The notes below the pieces were generated by a model. The model was not told where the DNA came from. It worked only from the letters and a program-made list of their open reading frames with translations, and ran no database searches. The translations under genes and the position numbers were made by a program. Source: Hartmannibacter diazotrophicus (GTDB lineage Bacteria; Pseudomonadota; Alphaproteobacteria; Rhizobiales; Pleomorphomonadaceae). From it: DNA of 64,000 nucleotides. The stretch spans positions 1,920,550-1,984,549 of the forward strand of contig NZ_LT960614.1 of the NCBI RefSeq assembly GCF_900231165.1. Direction: 5' to 3'. Positions 28,536-38,053 of this stretch are shown here, piece by piece. Every line of letters starts with the position of its first letter. Position 1 is the stretch's first letter.

Positions 28536-28641
28536 TCCCGGTTCCGGACAGGTTTCTATCGAAAAAATATTGCCAGCGAGGGCCATCGGTCCTCGCTGAA
28601 TCAACGATCCGGTCGGGCAAACCCGACGGAAATGGGTGGGC

Positions 28642-29904
28642 ATGAGACGAGTTGTCATCACCGGTGTTGGTATGGTGTCGCCGATGGGCGGCAACGCTGA
28701 CGTGAGCTGGCAGCGCATCCTTGAAGGCAAGAGCGGGGCTTCGCGCATTTCGACCTTCGAGGTCGATGACCTGCCGTGCCAGATTGCCTGCACCATCCCG
28801 CGGGGCGATGGCAGCGACGGCACCTTCGATCCCGACCTCTACATGGAGCCGAAGGAACAGCGCAAGGTCGACGAGTTCATCGTCTATGCCGCAGCGGCTG
28901 CCGATCAGGCTCTTGACGATGCCGACTGGCATCCGACCGAATACGAAGACCAGATCCGCTCCGGCGTTCTCATCGGTTCGGGCATCGGTGGTCTGCAGGG
29001 CATCGTCGACGCGGCCTATACGCTGCGCGACAAGGGTCCGCGCCGGATCAGCCCCTTCTTCATTCCCGGCCGCCTGATCAACCTTGCCGGCGGCCACGTG
29101 TCGATCAAGCATGGTCTGAAGGGCCCGAACCACTCCGTGGTGACCGCCTGTTCGACCGGCACCCACGCCATCGGCGATGCCTCGCGACTGATCATGCTCG
29201 GCGATGCCGACGTCATGGTGGCAGGCGGTGCGGAATCGCCCGTTTGCCGGATTTCCATTGCGGGCTTCTCGGCTTGCCGTGCCCTGTCCACGAGTTTCAA
29301 CGACCGTCCGACCGAGGCCTCGCGTCCCTATGACAAGGACCGCGACGGCTTTGTCATGGGCGAGGGCGCCGGCGTCGTCGTTCTGGAAGAGCTGGAACAT
29401 GCGAAGGCGCGCGGCGCCAAGATCTATGCCGAGGTCATCGGCTACGGTCTCTCCGGCGATGCCTTCCACATCACCGCTCCCTCCGAGGACGGTGATGGAG
29501 CCTACCGCTGCATGAAGGCGGCGCTCGAGCGCGCCGGCGTCACGCCGGACGAGATCGACTACATCAATGCCCATGGCACGTCGACCATGGCCGACACGAT
29601 CGAGCTTGGCGCCGTGGAGCGGCTTGTTGGCAATGCGGCCGCGAAGATTTCGATGTCGTCGACCAAATCGGCGACCGGGCATCTTCTCGGAGCGGCCGGC
29701 GCGATCGAAGCCATTTTCTCGGTCCTGGCGATCCGGGACCAGATCGCACCGCCGACGCTCAATCTGGTCAATCCGTCGGTCGATACCCCGATGGACCTGG
29801 TGCCGAACGTCGCGCGCAAGCGCGAGATCAATGTCGCCGTTTCGAACAGTTTCGGCTTTGGTGGCACCAACGCGTCGCTGGTCTTGAGGAAGTTCGACGC
29901 CTGA
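28642..29904 (+). CDS. fabF: 3-oxoacyl-ACP synthase II
   Basis: A 420-residue condensing enzyme. Cys170 in VVTACSTGTHAIGDA is the acyl-enzyme nucleophile, and the two histidines are in NAHGTSTMADTIE and ATGHLLGAAG; the lysine is in SSTKSATGH. MRRVVITGVGMVSP is the family start; an in-frame GTG two codons earlier is possible. It elongates long-chain acyl-ACP. Confidence 0.95.
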   Translation: MRRVVITGVGMVSPMGGNADVSWQRILEGKSGASRISTFEVDDLPCQIACTIPRGDGSDGTFDPDLYMEPKEQRKVDEFIVYAAAAADQALDDADWHPTEYEDQIRSGVLIGSGIGGLQGIVDAAYTLRDKGPRRISPFFIPGRLINLAGGHVSIKHGLKGPNHSVVTACSTGTHAIGDASRLIMLGDADVMVAGGAESPVCRISIAGFSACRALSTSFNDRPTEASRPYDKDRDGFVMGEGAGVVVLEELEHAKARGAKIYAEVIGYGLSGDAFHITAPSEDGDGAYRCMKAALERAGVTPDEIDYINAHGTSTMADTIELGAVERLVGNAAAKISMSSTKSATGHLLGAAGAIEAIFSVLAIRDQIAPPTLNLVNPSVDTPMDLVPNVARKREINVAVSNSFGFGGTNASLVLRKFDA

Positions 29905-30333
29905 TTCAGGTGGCGTGAAGGTTGAACGTCGGCGAAAAACTCCGCAAATGAGTGGGACCGGCGGGCAACGCCATTTGTGATGCGCGTGCCGGGCGAGCGA
30001 TCGTTCTGCCCTCATGTCGTACCGATGTGCAGGCAGGCTGTTCCTGCACTGAGCGGCCTGTTCCCGGCTCCCCATGCCCGGCATCTCATGCCGGTGGCTT
30101 GGCCGATTGCCGGACGACGCGGAACCAGGCGTGCGCATTCGGCATTTTGCGCGGAAAGAACAGGGGGTTAAGACGGCATCAGGCCGTCCTCGCTGGATTC
30201 TTGCCGCAAGTGCATGCATCATCCTCCGCACTCGGCAGATGGATTCGCGACCGAAGGGTCAGCCTGTCGGGGACAGGATCCGGGCGGCAGGATAGCCGGT
30301 GGAAGTACCCGGACAGACAGAGGCATTTGAGGT
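29905..30333. other. gene-free fabF-mltG interval
   Basis: No gene is supported. A small perfect stem GACGGC-ATCAG-GCCGTC (30172-30188) without a T-run is present. The mltG promoter is presumably within. Confidence 0.4.
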
Positions 30334-31593
30334 ATGGACGGCAACAAGGAGACGCCGGAGACGAACGGCGTGCCAGACCAGGAAACGTCCGGCCGGATCA
30401 GTCCGAAGAGCCCGCGTGAATCTCTCGCCCCCGAGCCGGCGCCGCCGCCGCCGCGCTCCCGTCATGTGCGCAACCCGATCGTCGTGGCGCTCAACGGTAT
30501 CATGATGATCCTGGTGCTTCTGGCGCTGGGTGGCGGTGGCCTCGTTTACTGGGGCAAGCTGAAGTTCTCCGAGCGCGGACCGCTGCCTCAGGAGACCACG
30601 GTAATCATCCGTGCCAACTCGGGCCTCGATGAGATCACCAGCGTCCTGATGAGCGAGGGAGTCATCACCGAGCCCCAGATCTTCAGTTGGGGCGTGCGCG
30701 CCTATCGCATGCAGAGCAAACTGCGCGCCGGCGAATATTCGGTGCCGGCCGGCGCCAGCATGCAGCAGGTCATGAACCTGCTTGTTTCCGGCAAGGCCAT
30801 TCTGCATCCCTTCACGGTGCCCGAGGGACTGACCAGCGAGCAGATCGTCGAGCGCCTGCGCGAGGAGGAACTGCTGACGGGAGACGTCGCGGAGATCCCG
30901 CCGGAGGGAAGCCTGCTTCCGGAAACCTATCTCTTCACGCGCGGCGCGGCGCGCCAGAGCATTCTCGACCGCATGCGGCGCGAGCACGACAAGGTGCTGG
31001 CCGACGTCTGGAAGAGCCGGCGCGAGGGATTGCCGATCAAGACGCCCGAGGAACTGGTCACGCTCGCCTCCATCGTGGAGAAGGAGACCGGCAAGGCGGA
31101 CGAACGGCCGCGCGTGGCCGCCGTCTTCATCAATCGCCTGAACAAGGGGATGAAGCTCCAGTCCGATCCGACGATCATCTATGGACTTGTCGGCGGCAAG
31201 GGTGCGCTCGGGCGTCCGCTTCGGCGCAGCGAGATCGATGGCGAAACGCCCTATAACACGTATGTCATCAACGGCTTGCCGCCGGGACCGATCGCCAATC
31301 CGGGACGGGCGGCCATGGAAGCTGTCGCAGGGCCGTCGAATACCAACGAGCTCTATTTCGTTGCCGAAGGGACCGGCGGGCACGTCTTCTCCGCAACGCT
31401 TGCCGAACACAATCGCAACGTCGCCAAATATCGCGCGTTCCTGAAGGCGAATGCCGCCGCCGCGGCGGATACGTCGCTGGCCGCCGAGGAGACGACTGGC
31501 AACGCCGATGCGGCCTCCGATGAACTCGATCTTCTTGACGGCATGCCGCCTCGCGATCCTTCCAAGCCGGTGCTGCCTGTCCCCAAGCCCTGA
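30334..31593 (+). CDS. mltG: endolytic murein transglycosylase MltG
   Basis: A 419-residue single-pass membrane enzyme that cuts nascent glycan strands and so sets their length. It has a Pro-rich cytoplasmic N-terminus, a transmembrane helix at about 48-73, and a YceG domain from about 88 to 375. The catalytic glutamate is in LASIVEKETGKADERPRVAAVFINRL (about 247-251). The QSDPTIIYGL and YNTYVINGLPPGPIANPG segments are family signatures. The tail is hydrophilic and Ala-rich. It lies upstream of yicC and gmk. Confidence 0.93.
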   Translation: MDGNKETPETNGVPDQETSGRISPKSPRESLAPEPAPPPPRSRHVRNPIVVALNGIMMILVLLALGGGGLVYWGKLKFSERGPLPQETTVIIRANSGLDEITSVLMSEGVITEPQIFSWGVRAYRMQSKLRAGEYSVPAGASMQQVMNLLVSGKAILHPFTVPEGLTSEQIVERLREEELLTGDVAEIPPEGSLLPETYLFTRGAARQSILDRMRREHDKVLADVWKSRREGLPIKTPEELVTLASIVEKETGKADERPRVAAVFINRLNKGMKLQSDPTIIYGLVGGKGALGRPLRRSEIDGETPYNTYVINGLPPGPIANPGRAAMEAVAGPSNTNELYFVAEGTGGHVFSATLAEHNRNVAKYRAFLKANAAAAADTSLAAEETTGNADAASDELDLLDGMPPRDPSKPVLPVPKP

Positions 31594-31736
31594 TCGCCCG
31601 CCGTGCGGTCTCACGCGTGAGAATGCACTTGACCGGCGCCCGAGCCTCGGCAATGTCCGGTGCTGACAGAAGACAAGCCTTGCCGCTGCCAGATCCCGCA
31701 CCGGGAGATGCGGCAGACAAACGGAGCCGGTTCTTG

Positions 31737-32645
31737 ATGGCCGAGGGAAGCAGTGCCGCAGTCCACCCGATGAGCATGACGGGCTTTGCCCGGCGAACCG
31801 GAGCCTTCGGCCCGTGGCGGTTTGCCTGGGAACTGCGGTCCGTGAACGGACGTGGCCTCGATCTCAGAATCCGGCTGCCGCAGGGCAACGAGCCTGTCGA
31901 GCAGGCCATTCGCGCCAGACTGCCGAAGGTTCTCTCGCGTGGCTCGGTGCAGATCACGCTGACCGTTGACCGGGATGCGCCGCAGGCCGGCTATGCGATC
32001 AACCGGGCGCTGCTGGATCTGCTCGTGGCGACGGCGCGGGACTATGAAGGGCAGGGGCTTGCCCCGGCTACCATCGACGGGCTGCTGGCCGTGCGCGGCG
32101 TCGTCGAACCCGTGACCGAGGAAAATGCCGACGAGGAGATGGTTGCAGCCTTCCACGGCGAGCTGCTGACCACCTTCGATGCCGCATTGGCGGATCTCGT
32201 CACCTCGCGCGGCGAGGAGGGGCTGGCGCTCGCGGCCGTCGTTCTTCGCCAGGTCGGCGAGATCGAGACGCTGACCGGAAGGGCCGAGGCCTGCCCTGCC
32301 CGGACGCCCGAGGCGATTGCCGCACGGATCGCCGATCAGGTCGCGCATTTGACCGGGCGCGACGACCTCGATCCGGCGCGCCTGCATCAGGAGGCGGTGC
32401 TTCTGGCCGCCAAGGCGGATATCCGCGAGGAACTCGACCGCCTGATCGCCCATGTCGCCCAGGCCCGCGCTCTGCTCGCCAGCGGCGATCCGATCGGCCG
32501 TCGTCTGGACTTTCTGGCGCAGGAGTTCAACCGCGAAACCAATACGCTCTGCTCCAAGTCGAATGATACGGAGCTGACCGGGATTGGCCTGGCCTTGAAA
32601 GCGGTCGTCGACCAGTTCAAGGAGCAGGTGCAGAATTTCGAGTGA
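31737..32645 (+). CDS. YicC family endoribonuclease-like protein
   Basis: About 302 residues. It opens with MSMTGFARR near residue 12, followed by WELRSVNGRGLDLRIRLP and the C-terminal GRRLDFLAQEFNRETNTLCSKSND, all diagnostic of YicC. E. coli YicC is reported to have RNase activity and to affect small RNA decay. The ATG at 31737 has GGAG about nine bases upstream; one at 31770 is also possible. Adjacency to gmk is conserved across proteobacteria. Confidence 0.92.
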   Translation: MAEGSSAAVHPMSMTGFARRTGAFGPWRFAWELRSVNGRGLDLRIRLPQGNEPVEQAIRARLPKVLSRGSVQITLTVDRDAPQAGYAINRALLDLLVATARDYEGQGLAPATIDGLLAVRGVVEPVTEENADEEMVAAFHGELLTTFDAALADLVTSRGEEGLALAAVVLRQVGEIETLTGRAEACPARTPEAIAARIADQVAHLTGRDDLDPARLHQEAVLLAAKADIREELDRLIAHVAQARALLASGDPIGRRLDFLAQEFNRETNTLCSKSNDTELTGIGLALKAVVDQFKEQVQNFE

Positions 32646-32733
32646 GTCCCTCCGTCGTCGGTGACGGTGGACCGCATCCGTTTTGTCGATGGCCGAGTGA
32701 CCGGACAGCACGAGTCGAGTGGCGGGAAAGAGC

Positions 32734-33396
32734 ATGAGCACGACAGCGATGAAGGCGACGACAGGGCATGAGCGTCTGGCGCGGCGCGGCGTCATGATGG
32801 TGATCTCCTCGCCGTCGGGCGCGGGCAAGGGAACGCTGTCGCGGCTGCTTCTCGAGCAGGACAAGGAGATCGAACTGTCGATTTCCGTGACCACGCGCGG
32901 CCGCCGTCCGAGCGAGATCGACGGCGTCCACTACCATTTCATCGAAAAGAGCCACTTCCGCTCCATGGCCGAGAACAACGAGTTGCTCGAATGGGCCGAG
33001 GTCCATGGCAACTACTACGGCACGCCGCGCGCGCCGGTGGAAAAGGCGCTGGAAGCCGGCCGCGATGTGCTCTTCGACGTCGACTGGCAGGGCGCCGCGC
33101 AAATCCGCGACCGCATGCCGGACGATGTCGCGGCGATCTTCATCCTGCCGCCCAGCATGGCGGAGCTGCGCTCGCGCCTGACGCGCCGGGCCGAGGATGC
33201 GGACGACGTGATCGAGAAGCGTCTCGTCAACGCCCGCTACGAGATCCAGGAGTGGACGCGCTTCGACTATGTGGTCATCAACGACGACCTTGAAGGCGCC
33301 TTCAACGACCTGAAGTCGATCCTGACCGCCGAACGCCTCAAGCGCGAGCGGATCAGCAATTCCGTCGGCGGATTCATCGAACGCCTTCTCGGCTGA
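32734..33396 (+). CDS. gmk: guanylate kinase
   Basis: A 220-residue kinase converting GMP to GDP. The P-loop [10 protein letters not shown] is at 25-34, followed by [21 protein letters not shown], which contacts GMP, and [15 protein letters not shown]. The [11 protein letters not shown] and IFILPPS strands are typical. The ATG at 32734 is used; a GTG at 32719 would add five residues. A strong terminator follows. Confidence 0.95.
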   Translation: MSTTAMKATTGHERLARRGVMMVISSPSGAGKGTLSRLLLEQDKEIELSISVTTRGRRPSEIDGVHYHFIEKSHFRSMAENNELLEWAEVHGNYYGTPRAPVEKALEAGRDVLFDVDWQGAAQIRDRMPDDVAAIFILPPSMAELRSRLTRRAEDADDVIEKRLVNARYEIQEWTRFDYVVINDDLEGAFNDLKSILTAERLKRERISNSVGGFIERLLG

Positions 33397-33470
33397 CGCG
33401 AGCCGGGATGACGCGGGAGACGGGGCGCTCCTATTTTTGAAGGCGATGCAGGGCATTGGCCTGGAACGAA

Positions 33471-33504
33471 ATCGCCCGCTCCCGTGGTCGCGGGGGCGGG
33501 CGAT
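33471..33504. terminator. bidirectional terminator between gmk and the chemoreceptor gene
   Basis: ATCGCCCGC and GCGGGCGAT, extended by a T-G pair and CCCG/CGGG, form a 14-pair stem with a six-base loop between convergent genes. On the minus strand TTCGTT follows. Confidence 0.75.
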
Positions 33505-33543
33505 GTCTTGTCCGGCTGAACGCCTGAGGGTCGCGATCCGCGA

Positions 33544-35484
33544 TCAGGCGGCGCCTCGCACATTCTGAATGAAGGTCCCTACCTCGTTTTGCAGGGCTTC
33601 CGCCTGCTCGCGCAGGTCGGCTGCGACCGCGCTCACTTCCCGTGCCGTCGAGCCGGTCGTCTTAGCCACATCGGAGACCACGAAGACGCTCGTCGAAACC
33701 TCCTTGGTGCCGTTCGAGGCCTCGTGGATATTGGTCGTGATCTCGCGTGTCGCGATCCCTTGCTGCTCCACGGAATTGGTGATGCTGCCGGAAATGTCGT
33801 TCATCTGCTGGATGGTGGAGGAGATATGCTGGATCACCTCCACCGTCTCGTTCGTCACCGACTGCACCGCCTCGATCTGAACGGCGATCTCCTCGGTTGC
33901 CTTGGCGGTCTGGTCGGCAAGCTGCTTGACCTCGGCTGCCACCACGGCAAAGCCCTTGCCGGCCTCGCCGGCCCGTGCCGCCTCGATGGTGGCGTTGAGG
34001 GCGAGAAGATTGGTCTGCTGGGCGATCGCGTTGATGAGTTTGACGACCTCGCTGATGCGATTGGCCGCGCCAGCCAGCGCATCGACCTTGGCATTGGCCT
34101 GGCTCGCCTGACCGACGGCGCTTTCGGCGATGCTGGCCGAATGCGTCATCTGGCGCGAGATCTCATTGACCGAGGCGAGCAGCTCCTCGGCCGCGGAGGC
34201 AACGGCGCCGACATTGGCCGACGCCTGCTCGGAGGCCGCGGCCACCGCCGCGCTCTTCGCGCTGGTGTCGTCCGCGCCGCGGATGAGCCCGGCCGACGCA
34301 ACATTCAGATCGCCGGCAAGGCGCATCACCCGTTCGGTGAGTTGCGACACCTTCTTGTCGAAGTCCTCCGAATAGGTGCGGACCTGTTCGGCGCGGGTGG
34401 AGCGCTGGCGCTGGTGTTCCTCCTGCTGGGCCGCAAGCTCCTCGGCCTGCAGGGACTTGTTGCGGAAAACCTCCAGAGCCTTGTTGATCGCGCCGACCTC
34501 GTCGTCCCTGTCGGTGTCGCTGATCGTCACGTCGTAGCGGCGGTCGATGAGCGCGTTGATACTGACGAGCGTGCGGTCAAGCGGGCGCTGGACGAAGCGC
34601 CTGGCCATAAGAAAGATCATGCCCAGCGCGACGGCCAGCAGCAACAGTCCGCCGAGGGCGGTGTTGCGCACTTCCCGGTAGATCGGCGTCAGGAAGGTTT
34701 CCGCCGGCACATCGACCACGGCGGCCCAGGTCCTGTTCATGCCCGGGGCACTGAACGGATAGACGATCCGGGTCACACCGTCCGCAAGACCGTCGACTAC
34801 GCGCATCCCGCCGTCCTTGAGGGCTGCCATCACGTCACTTTGACCGGCATCCTCATAGCCCTTCATCATCAGGTCCTTGTTCGGGGGAACGAGCCACTTG
34901 CCGTCGCTGGCCAGCAGCATCACGCGGCCGGTGCCGAAGGGACGCATGGCGCCGATGGTTGCGGCAAGATTGTCCAGCGCGATATCGACACCAGCCAGAC
35001 CGACGATCTTGCCGTTGTCGCGGACCGGCTGCGAGACGGACGTCAAAAGCTTGTTGGTGGAGGAAAGATAGGGCGGCGTGATCACGCCGCGGTCCTCCGC
35101 CAGGGGATCGGCATACCAGTTTTCGGTCGGATTGATCTTCCAGGTCGAAAATTCCATCTCGCCGCTGTCGGACTTCGTCCAGTAGGCGGTGAAAACGCCG
35201 TCTTCGTTGGTGCCCTCGGTGCCGACGAATTTCTCGGCGGCGGGACGGTCGGTAACTTCGCCCATCCATGCGCCGTAGATATTCGGGAAGCGCTGAGCGA
35301 TGGGCTCGATCATCGCGATGATGTCGGCGCGCTTGACCGGCCCTTTCTCGATGGCCCCCTGAAGGCTGGCGGCAAGGGTCGTTCCGGCGGAAACGGCTTC
35401 GGAGATCTGGACCTCGGCTTGCCGCGCGACGTTGGACGCCTTTTCGACCGCCACCGTCATGACGTCGTTCTGGGTTCGCTCCAT
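33544..35484 (-). CDS. methyl-accepting chemotaxis protein (N-terminus frameshifted)
   Basis: The intact frame gives 646 residues. An extracytoplasmic Cache-type sensor (about 20-275) is followed by a transmembrane helix near 290-310, a HAMP domain, and a cytoplasmic signalling domain with the conserved hairpin tip in [24 protein letters not shown]. It would signal to CheA/CheW. The frame begins at MERTQNDVM and lacks the first transmembrane helix needed for the topology. A ribosome-binding site and ATG lie about 100 bases upstream (35584), and the missing helix is encoded there in two other frames, so the gene carries two apparent one-base losses near 35574 and 35530. No other chemotaxis gene is nearby. 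Confidence 0.85.
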   Translation of the reverse strand: MERTQNDVMTVAVEKASNVARQAEVQISEAVSAGTTLAASLQGAIEKGPVKRADIIAMIEPIAQRFPNIYGAWMGEVTDRPAAEKFVGTEGTNEDGVFTAYWTKSDSGEMEFSTWKINPTENWYADPLAEDRGVITPPYLSSTNKLLTSVSQPVRDNGKIVGLAGVDIALDNLAATIGAMRPFGTGRVMLLASDGKWLVPPNKDLMMKGYEDAGQSDVMAALKDGGMRVVDGLADGVTRIVYPFSAPGMNRTWAAVVDVPAETFLTPIYREVRNTALGGLLLLAVALGMIFLMARRFVQRPLDRTLVSINALIDRRYDVTISDTDRDDEVGAINKALEVFRNKSLQAEELAAQQEEHQRQRSTRAEQVRTYSEDFDKKVSQLTERVMRLAGDLNVASAGLIRGADDTSAKSAAVAAASEQASANVGAVASAAEELLASVNEISRQMTHSASIAESAVGQASQANAKVDALAGAANRISEVVKLINAIAQQTNLLALNATIEAARAGEAGKGFAVVAAEVKQLADQTAKATEEIAVQIEAVQSVTNETVEVIQHISSTIQQMNDISGSITNSVEQQGIATREITTNIHEASNGTKEVSTSVFVVSDVAKTTGSTAREVSAVAADLREQAEALQNEVGTFIQNVRGAA

Positions 35485-35584
35485 CGAGATCCAGGCGGAC
35501 CCACCGATGAATGCGAGGAGCGTGGCGGTCCCGCCGCGCCGGTTGCAACAACAAGCTGTGTCGACAGGTTGCGCCGAAAGCCAT
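35485..35584 (-). pseudogene. displaced 5' end of the chemoreceptor gene
   Basis: A GGAGAGG ribosome-binding site precedes the ATG at 35584 (MAFG). Shifting frame once near 35574 reads [15 protein letters not shown], and again near 35530 reads [16 protein letters not shown], which then runs into the intact frame. Together they make a normal membrane-helix start for a chemoreceptor. Sequencing error and true mutation cannot be told apart here. Confidence 0.65.
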
Positions 35585-35949
35585 TACCCTCTCCGTGAAA
35601 AGACCATTCGAGGGAAAAATCACAGCAGGTGCTGTATAAATGATTAAAGACTAAGGAAGATTCGGCCGTGAGGGCTTTGTTCGTAGCGCCGACGGATAAA
35701 AATCGATGCACGGCTAAGTTTATGTGGCGTATCGAAAAGAGACTTTGGGCGAGCCAGGGTCCAAGCCGGAGAAGAAGGGGCGTTGCAGCGATACCCGGAT
35801 CTTGGAGGGCTGCCTGGAACATCGCAGGCTGACAGGGGCGACGCGCCCGAAAAATGCGCCTGCAACGAAAAACGCCGCACAAGGGATTGCGCGGCGTTTC
35901 GTCATTCACAGCCGGGACCTGCAGGCAGGCCCGGTGGCATTGATCAATC
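35585..35949. other. gene-free chemoreceptor upstream interval
   Basis: Apart from the terminator at 35870-35899, no feature is supported. The part nearest the chemoreceptor is AT-rich and presumably holds its promoter. Confidence 0.45.
35870..35899 (-). terminator. terminator after the aminotransferase gene
   Basis: AAACGCCGC and GCGGCGTTT pair perfectly with a 12-base loop. On the minus strand the stem ends in a run of five T followed by CGTT, about 50 bases after the aminotransferase stop. Confidence 0.75.
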
Positions 35950-37191
35950 TCAGGCCGAGTTCTTCAGGCGCGGCTCGAAATAGGACTTGAGGTCGGCCAT
36001 GATCTTGGCCTTGTCGAACTCTGCGCCCATCTCCAGCATCGCGTCGGCGAAGCGGCCGACGATCTCGGTGATCGATTCCTCAGTCAGCTGGTTCAGGATG
36101 CCGATACGGACCTGGACCGGCTCGGAAAGCGTCGGCCAAATGCCGAAGCCCTTGGCGCGGCAGTTGCCGACGAGTTCCTTTTCCTTGCCGGCAAGCTTGC
36201 CCGGCAGGTTGAGGACGACGAGGCTCGTCATGTTGGACGTGACCTCGCAGCCCATAGCCGAAACGGCGTTGCGCAGGGCCTTCTCGCAGAAGGCGTAGTC
36301 GGCGGCCTTCTGGGCGCGGCCGTAGGTCAGCAGGATGCGCAGCGCTTCGTGGAAGGAGGCAACCGCATAGCCCGAGTGCGTCTGGTGGTAGACGCCGGCC
36401 GGAACGTCCTTGCCGTCGACGATGCCCCAGTGGCGGCCGTTGAGGATCGGATGATGGACGTAGGTGTAGCAGCCGCGCTTCTTGACGACGTCGATATACT
36501 CGTCCCGGAAGCTGACGGGCGCGTAGGTCAGCGGCAGGGCGAGCACGCCCTTCTGCGGACAGGACGCCCAGCCGACGACGGCCGGATACTGATCGATGTT
36601 GAAGTCGCCGACGCCGAGGCTGGAGACGGCATCGACGAGACCGAGGGCGCCGTGCTTGGCGCAGGCGTCGTTGAAGCCCTGGACGTCGTTGATGCGGCCC
36701 GAGCCGGTTTCCCAATGCGCCATGAAGGCCCACATCGGCTTGTGCTCGGCCAGCGCCTTCTCGACCATTTCGCCGGTGACCGACTGGCCGTGCGGCACGG
36801 TGATGATCGTCACGTTCGCCGGCTGCGGGTTCATCGGGTTGGCGGCGAGATCCTCGGGCGTCGACGCCTTCATGCGGATCGTCATGCAGTCGATGCCGGA
36901 GAAGGTGCCGTTGGTGAAGGCAACCACCTTGTCACCCGGCAGGATGGCGCTGAGCATGCAGTCGAGGCCGGAGAATCCCGTGCCGGCGACGCCGTAGGTA
37001 TAGGCGTTCTTCGTGCCGAAGATCTCGCGCAGCATCAGCTTGGATTCCACCATGCCGCGCAGCACGTCCTGCTGCATGTGGTCGGCGACACCGGCGCTGG
37101 CGAAGGCCTGGAGCACGCGGGGATCGGTGTTGCCCGGCCCGGGTCCGGCCGCCAACGTGTCTGGAATCGTGAGCGTCGGGAAAATGGTCAT
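35950..37191 (-). CDS. class V PLP-dependent aminotransferase (alanine-glyoxylate type)
   Basis: A 413-residue fold-type I enzyme of the alanine/serine-glyoxylate aminotransferase group. AGPGPGNTDPRVL near 15-28 is the family start, Asp187 in LVDAVSSLG contacts the pyridine nitrogen, and Lys214 in SCPQKGVLALP is the probable PLP lysine. The surrounding SCPQKG differs slightly from the usual S-x-QK-x. It probably uses glyoxylate or pyruvate as amino acceptor, but the donor cannot be assigned. The ATG opening MTIFPTLTIP is used rather than the Arg-rich upstream extension. It appears monocistronic. Confidence 0.82.
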   Translation of the reverse strand: MTIFPTLTIPDTLAAGPGPGNTDPRVLQAFASAGVADHMQQDVLRGMVESKLMLREIFGTKNAYTYGVAGTGFSGLDCMLSAILPGDKVVAFTNGTFSGIDCMTIRMKASTPEDLAANPMNPQPANVTIITVPHGQSVTGEMVEKALAEHKPMWAFMAHWETGSGRINDVQGFNDACAKHGALGLVDAVSSLGVGDFNIDQYPAVVGWASCPQKGVLALPLTYAPVSFRDEYIDVVKKRGCYTYVHHPILNGRHWGIVDGKDVPAGVYHQTHSGYAVASFHEALRILLTYGRAQKAADYAFCEKALRNAVSAMGCEVTSNMTSLVVLNLPGKLAGKEKELVGNCRAKGFGIWPTLSEPVQVRIGILNQLTEESITEIVGRFADAMLEMGAEFDKAKIMADLKSYFEPRLKNSA

Positions 37192-37658
37192 CGTTCGTCC
37201 CTGTTGTGCCGGGATTTCTTTCCCGGAAGCGTCAGAACTTCCGAGGGCTATTCCGCACGATCGCCGGTCCAATCCGATCGGGCGGAGCAGGCCGTGAGGC
37301 CTGCGCGAAGGCGAAGCTGTGCCCCTGACGCACATTGGCCCCATGCGGATGCAGGGGCCGAATGCGGGACGGGAGCCTTTTCAATGCCGGGAGTGTGATC
37401 CCTGCGGCCTTCTCCGTCGATGCCGCCCGTCCGAAAAAGATTTTCGCCTGCTGATCGAAAATGATCTGTCAACCTGCCCAATCAGAAAAAATCGGAGGCG
37501 TTTCGATCCCGCGGAATTTCATAACCGATTGATCAAACATAAATTTCCTGACGCCCTCGACCGGCCGGCATTTCAACCCGTAGATGGCGGCAGCGAGGCT
37601 GCTCAAGGCCTAAGGCGTCACCACGCCGCAGGTTGAAGCGCGTCAGAAGGCGCCGCGA

Positions 37659-37702
37659 CCGGTCAAATCCGGTCTCGCCAAGGCCGGATTTGACCGGGTT
37701 TT
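37659..37702 (+). terminator. strong orphan terminator
   Basis: CCGGTCAAATCCGG and CCGGATTTGACCGG are perfect 14-base complements with an 11-base loop, followed by GTTTTG on the plus strand only. Confidence 0.75.
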
Positions 37703-37831
37703 GCGGGGAAGGGCCGGCAAGATCAGCCAACGGAAACAGAGGATGGCCTTGCAACGGCCGGCGGCGAAACAGGCCGCATCGGCACCGTGGCTGACACGGG
37801 TGGTACCCGTGCCGCGCGCTCGGGACTCCTC

Positions 37832-37978
37832 ATGAATGACCGCATCGGCGCTCTCGTTCAAATGAGATTGACTGCATTCAAAGAGTGGATGAAGGCCGGT
37901 CAGACTATCGAATGGATACCGACTGGGTTGGACATTTTGGGCGATATCGAGATCGACCAGCTTGTGATACGAGAATAA
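37832..37978 (+). CDS. possible 48-residue small protein
   Basis: The frame MNDRIGALVQMRLTAFKEWMK... to DQLVIRE has a balanced composition with alternating hydrophobic residues and lower GC than the flanks, unlike the Arg/Pro-rich chance frames nearby. The ribosome-binding site is weak and no family was recognised. It lies about 75 bases before the DUF983 gene. Confidence 0.3.
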   Translation: MNDRIGALVQMRLTAFKEWMKAGQTIEWIPTGLDILGDIEIDQLVIRE

Positions 37979-37997
37979 AATACATACAATATGGAGA

Positions 37998-38025
37998 AAT
38001 GAATGCAAATTTGAATGCATTCATT
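37998..38025 (+). promoter_or_regulatory. palindrome upstream of the DUF983 gene
   Basis: AATGAATGCA and TGCATTCATT are perfect complements separated by eight bases, ending 28 bases before the DUF983 start. It may be an operator or an RNA hairpin over the translation start region. Confidence 0.45.
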
Positions 38026-38053
38026 CATGACACGCCTGACAAGGAACCGCCCG

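Larger units (their letters stand above)
37192..38053. other. long gene-poor interval with an orphan terminator
   Basis: This is the longest stretch without a recognised gene. It contains a strong plus-strand terminator (37659-37702) with no known plus-strand gene before it, a small open frame at 37832-37978, and a palindrome at 37998-38025. The 37192-37500 part must carry the aminotransferase promoter on the minus strand; TTGACA on that strand (37472-37467) is a possible -35 without a good -10. Confidence 0.5.

Noticed and set aside
33589-35598. 669-codon frame opposite the chemoreceptor gene
   Set aside because: It mirrors the codon bias of the chemoreceptor and is Gly/Arg/Asp-rich with no recognisable fold.
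37319-37636. 105-codon plus-strand frame ending just before the orphan terminator
   Set aside because: The position is suggestive, but the translation is Arg/Pro-rich with no recognisable pattern and the GTG start lacks a clear ribosome-binding site; kept only as part of the transcript finding.
37643-38020. 125-codon minus-strand frame in the gene-poor interval
   Set aside because: It runs through the orphan terminator and the DUF983 palindrome and has no protein-like pattern in its second half.
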